A stretch of 13,197 nucleotides of DNA from Burkholderiales bacterium (GTDB taxonomy: Bacteria; Pseudomonadota; Gammaproteobacteria; Burkholderiales; Casimicrobiaceae): contig JAIRPA010000165.1 of the NCBI GenBank assembly GCA_031257235.1, positions 1 to 13,197 of the forward strand. The letters are read 5' to 3'. The translations under genes were made by a program, and so were the position numbers. Every line of letters begins with the position of its first letter. The first letter of the stretch is position 1. Under the pieces are notes generated by a model that saw only the letters and a program-made list of their open reading frames with translations, searched no databases and was not told the DNA's origin. Positions 7,230 through 12,134 of this stretch are shown here, piece by piece.

Positions 7230-7565
7230 GTGAAAACGTTGACTTCTTTATTACTTGCGCTCGCTATTTTATCAGTGCTTTCGGGTTGTGTTACAACCTC
7301 GCCCTCCTCTTCGCCCTCTTCGGACAAGCCGGCATCGTCTCCGCCCTCGCCTTATGGCGGTTACGATTCGGGCGGGTCTTCCGCGCCGCCGCCTAAAGAC
7401 AATCTTTCGGGTTTTGCGCCGGAATATCGGCAAGGGTACACCGAGGGTTGCGAATCCGCCAAAGGGCGCGAGCACCGAAACGCCGAGCGCTTTTCAAAAG
7501 ACGCCGATTATCGCATGGGATGGCAAGACGGCTATTCCGTGTGCGCGCGTCGTTTAGGCAAATAG
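7230..7565 (+). CDS. Small predicted lipoprotein with paired cysteines, unknown function
   Basis: From the GTG at 7230 the product has 111 residues. It begins with Lys, a run of Leu/Ala/Ile and a lipobox LSGC with Cys at residue 20, a typical lipoprotein signal. A low-complexity Ser/Pro/Gly linker follows (about 22-60), then a compact C-terminal region with two similar half-repeats: YRQGYTEGCESAKG and, after a charged stretch (RFSKDADY), YRMGWQDGYSVC. Each half has a Y-x-x-G-aromatic-x-x-G pattern and one Cys, so a disulphide in the periplasm is plausible. Longer starts exist at GTG 7197 and ATG 7200, adding 11 or 10 residues, but they put charged residues before the hydrophobic core and would sit inside an inverted repeat. 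I have seen this Y..GY..GC / Y..GW.DGY..C layout in small uncharacterised proteobacterial proteins; no function is known to me. It is 36 nt upstream of the EamA gene, perhaps co-transcribed. Confidence 0.75.
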   Translation: MKTLTSLLLALAILSVLSGCVTTSPSSSPSSDKPASSPPSPYGGYDSGGSSAPPPKDNLSGFAPEYRQGYTEGCESAKGREHRNAERFSKDADYRMGWQDGYSVCARRLGK

Positions 7566-7601
7566 GCAAATCCCCCCAAAAAAACCTGAATCGAGATCAC
7601 C

Positions 7602-8480
7602 ATGCCTTCGTTCGTCTTATTCGCCGCCACTGCGTTGGTGTGGGGCTCCACATGGTTAGCCATCATTGCGCAATTGGGTGTCGTCGCGCCTTCGGTCTCC
7701 ATTGCCTATCGCTTTGGGATTGCGGCCGCACTTTTGTGGGCGTGGTGTCTTTATAAAAAAACGCCGATGAAACTGCCGGCGATCCGTCATTTAGGCTTAG
7801 CCGCACAAGGCGCGTTTTTGTTTGGCTTTAATTATTTGGCGATCTACCACGCGGAAGAATATATTTCCTCCGGCTTGGTCGCCGTGATTTTCTCGACCCT
7901 GCTTTTTTTCAACATGTTGGGCGAGCGCATCTTCTTTAAAATTCCCTTCAACCGCGCGATGTTGATCGCGGGCATTGTCGGGGTTTTGGGCGTGGTGCTG
8001 ATGTTTCTTCCGGAGTTTTCCAAACCCGCTTCATTGACCGCCATGATCACCGGCGTTTCTTTGACCGCTTTTGGCGCAGTCTCGGCAAGTCTTGGCAACA
8101 TGGCGGCTGTCTACAACAATCGCCGTCAAATTCCCGTGATGACCGGCGCGGCTTGGGGCATGGTTTACGGCACGTTATTGGGCGTCATCGCCTCAGTGAT
8201 CACCGGGGAAACCTGGTCGTTTGATTGGCATCTCCCTTACGTGTTTTCGCTTTTGTATTTATCGCTTTTGGGAACGGTTTTGGCGTTCATGTGCTATTTA
8301 ACCCTCATCCGCCGCGAGGGCGCGACGGTCGGCGGCTACGTCAACGTGGTCGTGCCTTTAATCGCGCTTTTACTCTCCACCTTTTTTGAGGGGTATCAAT
8401 GGACGTGGTGGGCAGGCTTGGGCGCGGTGTTGATCGTGGTGGGTAATGTGTTGATGCTTCGTAAAAACGGCAAAAAGTAA
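7602..8480 (+). CDS. EamA/DMT-superfamily transporter
   Basis: An integral membrane protein of 292 residues, the usual length for this family, made of two EamA repeats with about ten transmembrane helices in total. The first repeat opens with LVWGSTWLAI at 12-21, matching the family's WGS/T signature, and continues with SIAYRFGIAAALL. The second begins near residue 147, and its later part includes YLSLLGTVLAFMCYLTLIRREGA and a helix ending in VVGNVLMLRK. Members export or import small metabolites, often amino acids or purines; the substrate cannot be told from sequence. The ATG has GAG about 6 nt upstream. The ORF ends NGKK with GGCAAAAAGTAA, resembling the GGCAAAAAGT arm of hairpin A, and repeat element copy 2 begins directly after the stop. 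Confidence 0.9.
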   Translation: MPSFVLFAATALVWGSTWLAIIAQLGVVAPSVSIAYRFGIAAALLWAWCLYKKTPMKLPAIRHLGLAAQGAFLFGFNYLAIYHAEEYISSGLVAVIFSTLLFFNMLGERIFFKIPFNRAMLIAGIVGVLGVVLMFLPEFSKPASLTAMITGVSLTAFGAVSASLGNMAAVYNNRRQIPVMTGAAWGMVYGTLLGVIASVITGETWSFDWHLPYVFSLLYLSLLGTVLAFMCYLTLIRREGATVGGYVNVVVPLIALLLSTFFEGYQWTWWAGLGAVLIVVGNVLMLRKNGKK

Positions 8481-8489
8481 ATCAGGAGA

Positions 8490-8519
8490 CGCCCAAAAGT
8501 GAAAACCTACTTTTGGGCG
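8490..8519. repeat. Hairpin A, copy 2
   Basis: A perfect 11-bp inverted repeat: arms CGCCCAAAAGT (8490-8500) and ACTTTTGGGCG (8509-8519), loop GAAAACCT. Compared with the copy-1 arms, positions 3 and 5 differ (G to C, A to C) and both partners on the other arm have changed to match. It starts 9 nt after the EamA stop codon. Confidence 0.88.
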
Positions 8520-8530
8520 GTGATGATTTG

Positions 8531-8564
8531 CAAAAAAGTACGGGCAAAGCCCGATACTTTTTTG
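8531..8564. terminator. Hairpin B, copy 2 (candidate two-way terminator)
   Basis: Outer arms CAAAAAAGTA (8531-8540) and TACTTTTTTG (8555-8564) are fully paired. The inner stem is CGGGC/GCCCG (8541-8545 with 8549-8553), the loop AAA, and the bulged A is at 8554. A GC stem followed by ATACTTTTTT is a plausible intrinsic terminator for the EamA transcript, and the A-tract on the other side gives the same on the minus strand. Confidence 0.55.
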
Positions 8565-8585
8565 TATAAACGGCGGTAAAACCGG

Positions 8586-8606
8586 ATTGCGGGTCAAGCC
8601 CGCAAT
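8586..8606. repeat. GATTGCGGG-type palindrome
   Basis: ATTGCGGG (8586-8593) and CCCGCAAT (8599-8606) form a perfect 8-bp stem around TCAAG, followed by GACG. A second copy starts at 8663 and a relative lies on the minus strand at 10775-10801. Translated in the minus frames, this motif gives the peptides VIAGLTRNP and HCGLDPQSG, familiar from spurious protein annotations in many genomes. Confidence 0.8.
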
Positions 8607-8662
8607 GACGAGATGAGAGATTGTAGGTTGTTGTTTGATTCCGCGTTTTGCGATGACAAAAA

Positions 8663-8725
8663 CCGGATTGCGGGTCAAGCCCGCTTGTGACGCAGCCTAA
8701 AGGCTGCGGACGCGCAATGCGCGTC
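8663..8725. repeat. Joined palindromes: GATTGCGGG unit, GCAGCC hairpin, GACGCGC hairpin
   Basis: A second GATTGCGGG unit runs into CGCAGCCT/AGGCTGCG (8691-8698 with 8701-8708, loop AA) and then GACGCGC/GCGCGTC (8709-8715 with 8719-8725, loop AAT). The same three modules occur in copy 3 on the other strand (10753-10801 and 10840-10856) with small changes and with other modules inserted between. Confidence 0.8.
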
Positions 8726-8749
8726 GCAAACCCTCGACTTTCGCTGCCA

Positions 8750-8768
8750 CCCCCTTTTATAAAGGGGG
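8750..8768. repeat. CCCCCTTTTATAAAGGGGG palindrome, second copy
   Basis: This 19-base sequence is identical to 3614-3632, and the flanks CAC and CT agree too. Upstream, CGACTTTCGCTGC is a degraded form of the GACTGC hairpin that precedes the first copy. Confidence 0.85.
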
Positions 8769-8820
8769 CTGGATTCTGCGACTTCGCCATGCTATGGCAG
8801 GCTTCGCGCAGAATGACGTA

Positions 8821-8855
8821 TCCCTGATCCCTGACCTCTGACCCCTGATTCCTGA
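8821..8855 (+). repeat. Heptamer array, right end of element copy 2 (5 units)
   Basis: Five tandem 7-base units: TCCCTGA, TCCCTGA, CCTCTGA, CCCCTGA, TTCCTGA. CTGA is constant. The array ends 45 nt before the gspF start codon. Confidence 0.85.
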
Positions 8856-8900
8856 TATGGTGTAAAGTTTCATTTTTGCCTGATCAAGGATTATTGACTC

Positions 8901-10100
8901 ATGCCGCGTTTTCAATGGGAAGCCGTCAACGCCGAAGGGCGCGTGTTGCGTGGCACGCGCGAAGCCGAAAGCGCGCGGGCATTACGCGCCACATTGATCG
9001 AAGAGCAATTAACCCCCACGGCAATCACCCCCGCCTTGGACGCGCCTTCGCGTTTGTCGTGGACCAAACTTTCCGCACAAAACGTTTCGCTGGTGACGCG
9101 CCAATTGGCCACCCTCACGATGTCCGGTCTTCCCCTGCATCAGGCGCTTTTGGCGGTGGTGGAACAGGTGGACGACAAAGAAACCAAGTCGATGATGACC
9201 GCTTTGGCGCGGGAGGTTTTCTCCGGCGAAAATTTCTCTTTGGCTTTGGCGCACTATCCGCGCACTTTCCCCAAACTTTATCGCGGGCTGGTGGAGGCGG
9301 GCGTGGAAAGCGGCTTGTTGCCGCAGGTTTTGGAAAGACTTGCCGACTATTTAGACGCGCGCTTGGCGTTGAAACAAAAATTTGTCGCGGCATTGATTTA
9401 CCCCGCCCTGATTACGATCATTGCTATCGCGGTCGTCATTGTCTTGTTGACTTACGTGATGCCGCAGGTGATTTCCGTCTATGAGCATTCGCGTCAGACC
9501 CTGCCCGCTTTGACACGCGGTTTGATTGCCTCCTCCCATTTTTTGCGCGCCACCGGTGTTTATTGGTTGATCCTTGGGGTTGCCGCCGGCTTTGGCTCGC
9601 TCTATGTGTACAGAAAACCGGAAGTTGCCGCGCGTGTTCATCGCTTTTTATTGGCGGTTCCGGGCTTGGGCAAACTGATCCAAAGTCTTGAAACCGCGCG
9701 GTTTGCCAGCACGTTGGCGATTTTGGTCGGAAGCGGCGCGCCTTTGTTGCGCGGGCTGACCACTGCCGCCGATGTTTTACGATTGACGCCGATTCGCGCG
9801 GCGGTTCAAAACGCGGTGGTTCATGTTCGTGAAGGGGTGGCGCTTCATCGCGCGCTCAAAGAAAGCGGCGTTTTTCCGCCGATCTTGATTCACTTGGTCG
9901 CCAATGGCGAGACCACCGGAAAACTCTCCGAAATGCTGACCCGCTCGGCAGAAACGCTGGAGCGAGACAGCGAACGGCGTTTGGCGTGGATCACCGCCCT
10001 CATTCAGCCGGTCTTGATTGTATTGATGGGCGGATTGGTGCTGTTGCTCGTCATGGCGATTTTAATGCCGATTGTCTCGATGAATCAGTTGATTCGATAG
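8901..10100 (+). CDS. gspF: Type II secretion system F family protein (GspF-like)
   Basis: An inner-membrane platform protein of 399 residues, the usual GspF length (about 400). GspF/PilC proteins anchor the assembly ATPase and help build the pseudopilus or pilus. Seen: an N-terminal cytoplasmic part opening FQWEAVNAEGRVLRG, two T2SSF domains (about 60-183 and 262-384) and three membrane helices (about 161-186, 219-238 and 363-392). The repeated glycine motifs VEAGVESG at 131-138 and VANGETTG at 333-340 mark equivalent positions in the two halves. VMPQVISVYEHSRQTLPALTR at 186-206 and the C-terminal AILMPIVSMNQLI resemble GspF of type II secretion more than PilC. The ATG has AAGGA about 10 nt upstream. 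No gspE, gspG or other secretion gene lies nearby, which is unusual for GspF, so the rest of the system must be elsewhere or absent. Confidence 0.88.
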   Translation: MPRFQWEAVNAEGRVLRGTREAESARALRATLIEEQLTPTAITPALDAPSRLSWTKLSAQNVSLVTRQLATLTMSGLPLHQALLAVVEQVDDKETKSMMTALAREVFSGENFSLALAHYPRTFPKLYRGLVEAGVESGLLPQVLERLADYLDARLALKQKFVAALIYPALITIIAIAVVIVLLTYVMPQVISVYEHSRQTLPALTRGLIASSHFLRATGVYWLILGVAAGFGSLYVYRKPEVAARVHRFLLAVPGLGKLIQSLETARFASTLAILVGSGAPLLRGLTTAADVLRLTPIRAAVQNAVVHVREGVALHRALKESGVFPPILIHLVANGETTGKLSEMLTRSAETLERDSERRLAWITALIQPVLIVLMGGLVLLLVMAILMPIVSMNQLIR

Positions 10101-10155
10101 CGTGATCACGCCCAAACGCAAAACCCTTGCGGGCGTTTGAAGAAAGGATACCCCC

Positions 10156-10701
10156 ATGATCAAAAAAGATTTTCCGGTCTTTGATGTGCGTCGCTTTTTA
10201 GAGCCCGGCGCGATTGTGTTGGTTTCATCGCACCACGGGAAACACACCAACATAATGACTATGGGCTGGCACACGGTGATGGAATTCACTCCCTCGTTGG
10301 TGGGTTGCGTGATTTCCTCCGCCAATTGGAGCTATTCGTTGATTGCAGAAAGCAAAGAATGCGTCATCAACGTGCCGACGACCGCATTGTTGGACACGGT
10401 TGTCCAAATCGGCAACACCACCGGCGCCGAAATCGACAAATTCAAAACCTTTGGATTAACGCCTAAAAAAGCCGCGCGGGTGAAAGCGCCGCTGATTCAA
10501 GAATGTTTTGCGAATTTGGAATGCCGCTTATACGACGACACACTTCTCAACCGGTATAACTTTTTTATTTTTGAAGTGGTCAAAGCCCACGCCCTGCCCG
10601 GCGTCCCCGAAACCCTACACTATCAAGGCGGCGGAAAATTTCGATGCTTGAATAAAACCGTTGTCGATAAGAGTGAGCTTTTTCGGGAAGGGATGATGTG
10701 A
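10156..10701 (+). CDS. Flavin reductase family protein (flavoredoxin-like, FMN-binding split barrel)
   Basis: A protein of 181 residues, the normal size of the single-domain flavin reductase/flavoredoxin group. These bind FMN in a split-barrel fold and pass electrons from NAD(P)H or a redox partner to flavin or another acceptor. Seen: PGAIVLVSS at 17-25, then TNIMTMGWHTVMEFTP at 31-46, the usual stretch lining the FMN phosphate and ring; ECVINVP at 68-74; IGNTTGAEIDKF at 85-96; CFANLEC at 117-123; and a C-terminal HYQGGGKF at 155-162. These agree with flavoredoxin-like members, but the physiological acceptor cannot be read from sequence. The ATG has a good AAAGGA site 7-8 nt upstream and follows gspF by 55 nt on the same strand; shared transcription is possible, though the functions are not obviously related. 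The TGA stop is followed at once by the first heptamer of element copy 3. Confidence 0.87.
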   Translation: MIKKDFPVFDVRRFLEPGAIVLVSSHHGKHTNIMTMGWHTVMEFTPSLVGCVISSANWSYSLIAESKECVINVPTTALLDTVVQIGNTTGAEIDKFKTFGLTPKKAARVKAPLIQECFANLECRLYDDTLLNRYNFFIFEVVKAHALPGVPETLHYQGGGKFRCLNKTVVDKSELFREGMM

Positions 10702-10729
10702 TCAGGAATCAGAGGTCAGGGATCAGTAG
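10702..10729 (-). repeat. Heptamer array, end of element copy 3 (4 units)
   Basis: Plus-strand units TCAGGAA, TCAGAGG, TCAGGGA, TCAGTAG; on the minus strand each ends in CTGA. The array starts on the base after the flavin reductase stop codon. Confidence 0.85.
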
Positions 10730-10774
10730 GGGACGGGACAAGCCCGTCCCGCACGCAGCCTTTATAGGCTGCGT
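10730..10774. repeat. Two palindromes: GGGACGGG and ACGCAGCCT hairpins
   Basis: GGGACGGG (10730-10737) pairs with CCCGTCCC (10743-10750) around ACAAG. ACGCAGCCT (10753-10761) pairs with AGGCTGCGT (10766-10774) around TTAT. The second corresponds to 8691-8708 in copy 2, with an altered loop. Confidence 0.8.
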
Positions 10775-10815
10775 CACAAGCGGTCTCGACCCGCAATCCG
10801 GTTTTTTTTCATCGC

Positions 10816-10856
10816 GGGCGAGGCAAGCCTCGCCCCTACGACGCGCTTTGCGCGTC
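10816..10856. repeat. Two palindromes: GGGCGAGGC and GACGCGC hairpins
   Basis: GGGCGAGGC (10816-10824) and GCCTCGCCC (10827-10835) are perfect 9-base arms separated by AA and followed by CTACG. GACGCGC (10840-10846) pairs with GCGCGTC (10850-10856) around TTT and matches 8709-8725. Confidence 0.8.
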
Positions 10857-10870
10857 CACCGCCGTTTCCA

Positions 10871-10904
10871 CAAAAAAGCATCAGGGTTCCCCTGTGCTTT
10901 TTTG
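10871..10904. terminator. Hairpin B, copy 3 (candidate two-way terminator)
   Basis: Outer arms CAAAAAAGCA (10871-10880) and TGCTTTTTTG (10895-10904) pair fully. The inner stem is CAGGG/CCCTG (10882-10886 with 10890-10894), the loop TTC, and the bulged T at 10881 is an A on the minus strand, in the same place as in copies 1 and 2. It lies between convergent genes, where a two-way terminator would serve both the flavin reductase and the azlCD transcripts. Confidence 0.58.
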
Positions 10905-10915
10905 GTAATTATTAC

Positions 10916-10945
10916 CGCCCAAAAGTAGGGGTTTACTTTTGGGCG
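10916..10945. repeat. Hairpin A, copy 3
   Basis: Arms CGCCCAAAAGT (10916-10926) and ACTTTTGGGCG (10935-10945) are identical to copy 2. The 8-nt loop, on the minus strand, is AAACCCCT, close to GAAAACCT of the other copies. It lies 6 nt past the azlD stop codon. Confidence 0.88.
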
Positions 10946-10951
10946 AGCCTC

Positions 10952-11260
10952 TCAGCTTACCCCCCACAAAACCAGCATCCCGACGGCGATGGTCAAAAGG
11001 ACGTTTCTGAAAAAAAACGCCACGACAAAAGCCACCGCCGCGGCGATCAATCGCGGATTCTCCATCACGGCGAACGTCTCACCGTGTGCCCAAAAAATAT
11101 CGGGTGCGATCAAGGCGGCGAATATCGCCGGCGGCACATAACGCAATAAGTCATAAAAGCGCGAACTCTGCGGGAAAAAACGCGACGTGGCGATGAAGGA
11201 AAACCGCATCAGAAACGTCAACACGCCGCAGACAATCATTAAAATCAAAAGCGTCATCAT
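10952..11260 (-). CDS. azlD: AzlD domain protein, small subunit of branched-chain amino acid exporter
   Basis: A very hydrophobic protein of 102 residues with four likely membrane helices, the usual AzlD/YgaH length. AzlD works with AzlC as an exporter; the E. coli pair YgaZ/YgaH exports L-valine. Seen: an N-terminal helix LLILMIVCGVLTFLMR, the conserved RYVPPAIFAALIAPDIF at 40-56, NPRLIAAAVAFVVAFFFRN in the third helix region, and a final helix ending MLVLWG. The start has two adjacent ATGs (11260 and 11257), and no strong ribosome site precedes them. It follows azlC by 45 AT-rich bases on the same strand, the normal order for this pair, so the two are probably one operon. The stop is 6 nt before the hairpin A of element copy 3. 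Confidence 0.9.
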   Translation of the reverse strand: MMTLLILMIVCGVLTFLMRFSFIATSRFFPQSSRFYDLLRYVPPAIFAALIAPDIFWAHGETFAVMENPRLIAAAVAFVVAFFFRNVLLTIAVGMLVLWGVS

Positions 11261-11305
11261 TGATCTACTATTTAATGGTTAATATTTAATCGTTCATCGT
11301 TATCG

Positions 11306-12028
11306 TCAACGCTTGTCAAAGCGTCGCGCGACCACGCCGCACAAAATGCCGACCACCGCCGCCGCCAATATCCAAAGTTTGAAGGGAAGTTGACGGGTTA
11401 AAAGCGCCGTCGCCATCGCGGCAATGGCGGCAACGGCTTCGCTTCTTCTTTGAATCGACATCACGGTTAGGGTAATGAAGGTCAGCGTGACCGAAAAATC
11501 CAATCCCCACCGTTCGGGAATGGCGCGCCCTAAAACCACGCCCAAAACGGTCGACACCCACCAACCCGTCCAGAGCGTCACTCCCGCGCCGAGCAAAAAC
11601 CAATGACGAAAAGGCGTTGCCGCGCCCTCTCGAAAACGCGGTAAGGAAGCGGCGAAGGCTTCATCGGTCAACAGATAGGAAAGGATGATTTTCCAGTGCC
11701 GGGGCAAATGCAAAAGATAAGGCGCGACGGCGGCGCTGTACAACACGTGCCGCAAATTGGTGACGGAGACGGTGGCGGCAATCACCGTGACCGGTGTGGC
11801 TAATCCCCAGAGTTGCACGAAGATCATTTGTGACGCGCCGCCAAACACAATCACCGACATGGCAATCGTTGCCCACGCGGGCAAGCCCGATTGCAAGCCC
11901 AACACCCCGAACACCAGACCAAACGGCACCACGCCCAACAATAAAGGCAATTCCGTAAAGACACCGCCCCAAAATTCGGCGCGACGTGTGGCATCAGGCG
12001 ATAAAGACGGATCGGTTTTGGGTGTCAT
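11306..12028 (-). CDS. azlC: AzlC family branched-chain amino acid exporter, large subunit
   Basis: An integral membrane protein of 240 residues (family about 230-250). It forms the main subunit of an AzlCD exporter of branched-chain amino acids or analogues in the inner membrane; the true substrate here is inferred from the family. Seen: GVVPFGLVFG at 32-41, SVIVFGGASQMIFVQLWG at 58-75, TNLRHVLYSAAVAPYL at 90-105 and LTDEAFA at 120-126, all AzlC hallmarks, with later helices up to a basic C-terminus RRFDKR. A short polar N-terminus precedes the first helix. The ATG at 12028 has no clear Shine-Dalgarno, but a perfect TATAAT lies 31-36 nt upstream. azlD follows on the same strand. It is divergent from rlmD. 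Confidence 0.93.
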   Translation of the reverse strand: MTPKTDPSLSPDATRRAEFWGGVFTELPLLLGVVPFGLVFGVLGLQSGLPAWATIAMSVIVFGGASQMIFVQLWGLATPVTVIAATVSVTNLRHVLYSAAVAPYLLHLPRHWKIILSYLLTDEAFAASLPRFREGAATPFRHWFLLGAGVTLWTGWWVSTVLGVVLGRAIPERWGLDFSVTLTFITLTVMSIQRRSEAVAAIAAMATALLTRQLPFKLWILAAAVVGILCGVVARRFDKR

Positions 12029-12058
12029 GAAGCGGCTTTAAAAAAATATCGTCACGGA

Positions 12059-12064
12059 ATTATA
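12059..12064 (-). promoter_or_regulatory. -10 box candidate for azlCD
   Basis: On the minus strand the six bases read TATAAT, a perfect -10 consensus. A start about 7 nt downstream would give a leader of roughly 25 nt. No good -35 box is seen at 16-18 nt spacing. Its -35 region overlaps the rlmD promoter. Confidence 0.45.
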
Positions 12065-12067
12065 AGT

Positions 12068-12095
12068 TTGTTCGAGCGAAAAAAGCTGTTATCCT
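12068..12095 (+). promoter_or_regulatory. Promoter candidate for rlmD
   Basis: TTGTTC (12068-12073), a 16-nt spacer and TATCCT (12090-12095), with TG at 12087-12088 giving an extended -10. A start near 12102 would leave about 33 nt before the ATG at 12135. The overlap with the azlC promoter suggests the two may compete for polymerase. Sequence evidence only. Confidence 0.45.
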
Positions 12096-12134
12096 GTTGC
12101 CCCTTAAAAAAATTTATCTCAACCGACGAAAAAT

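Larger units (their letters stand above)
8481..8855 (+). repeat. Composite two-hairpin intergenic element, copy 2 (longest)
   Basis: This element fills most of the 420-base gap between the EamA gene and gspF. Order on the plus strand: one inward heptamer TCAGGAG (8482-8488), hairpin A (8490-8519), 11-nt spacer, hairpin B (8531-8564), 6 nt, CGGCGG (8571-8576), a GATTGCGGG palindrome (8586-8606), a degraded relative of it (about 8637-8657), a second copy joined to a GCAGCC hairpin (8663-8708), GACGCGC/GCGCGTC (8709-8725), the CCCCC palindrome (8750-8768), a GGATTCTGCG module with inverted GCAGAAT end (8771-8818), and five CTGA heptamers (8821-8855). Between 8856 and 8900 there is only a short leader with the gspF ribosome site. 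No gene is seen; open frames here translate the repeats. Confidence 0.8.
10702..10945 (-). repeat. Composite two-hairpin intergenic element, copy 3 (opposite orientation)
   Basis: This element fills the 250-base gap between the convergent flavin reductase gene and azlD. Read on the minus strand: hairpin A (10945-10916), 11-nt spacer, hairpin B (10904-10871), 6 nt, CGGCGG (10864-10859), GACGCGC/GCGCGTC (10856-10840), a GGGCGAGGC palindrome (10835-10816), a GATTGCGGG-type unit joined to a GCAGCC hairpin (10801-10753), a GGGACGGG palindrome (10750-10730) and four CTGA heptamers (10729-10702). The order A, B, CGGCGG, palindromes, heptamers is that of copy 2. The spacer contains GGTAATTATTACC (10904-10916), itself palindromic. 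No coding sequence is supported here. Confidence 0.8.

Noticed and set aside
8370..8790. Two minus-strand open frames of about 102 residues containing VIAGLTRNP and HCGLDPQSG peptides
   Set aside because: They cover the 3' end of the EamA gene and the palindromes of element copy 2. The peptides are translations of the GATTGCGGG repeat, which gives the same phrases in many genomes. No ribosome site or domain supports a protein.
10106..10140. A terminator or attenuator between gspF and the flavin reductase gene
   Set aside because: CGCAA and TTGCG can pair around AACCC with CGCC/GGCG outside it, but there is a 4-nt bulge and no T-tract follows. Too weak to call.
10698..10928. Plus-strand open frame of 76 residues after the flavin reductase gene
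   Set aside because: It translates the heptamers and palindromes of element copy 3, including the CVTSGLDPQSG phrase from the repeat. Not a gene.
8481..10951. A composite transposon carrying gspF and the flavin reductase gene
   Set aside because: No transposase gene, no target-site duplication seen, and the flanking copies differ in content and length. Only kept as an inversion or mobility hypothesis.
11261..11305. A regulatory repeat in the azlC-azlD gap
   Set aside because: The TTAA-containing bases look like simple AT-rich sequence; no clear inverted or direct repeat with fixed spacing.
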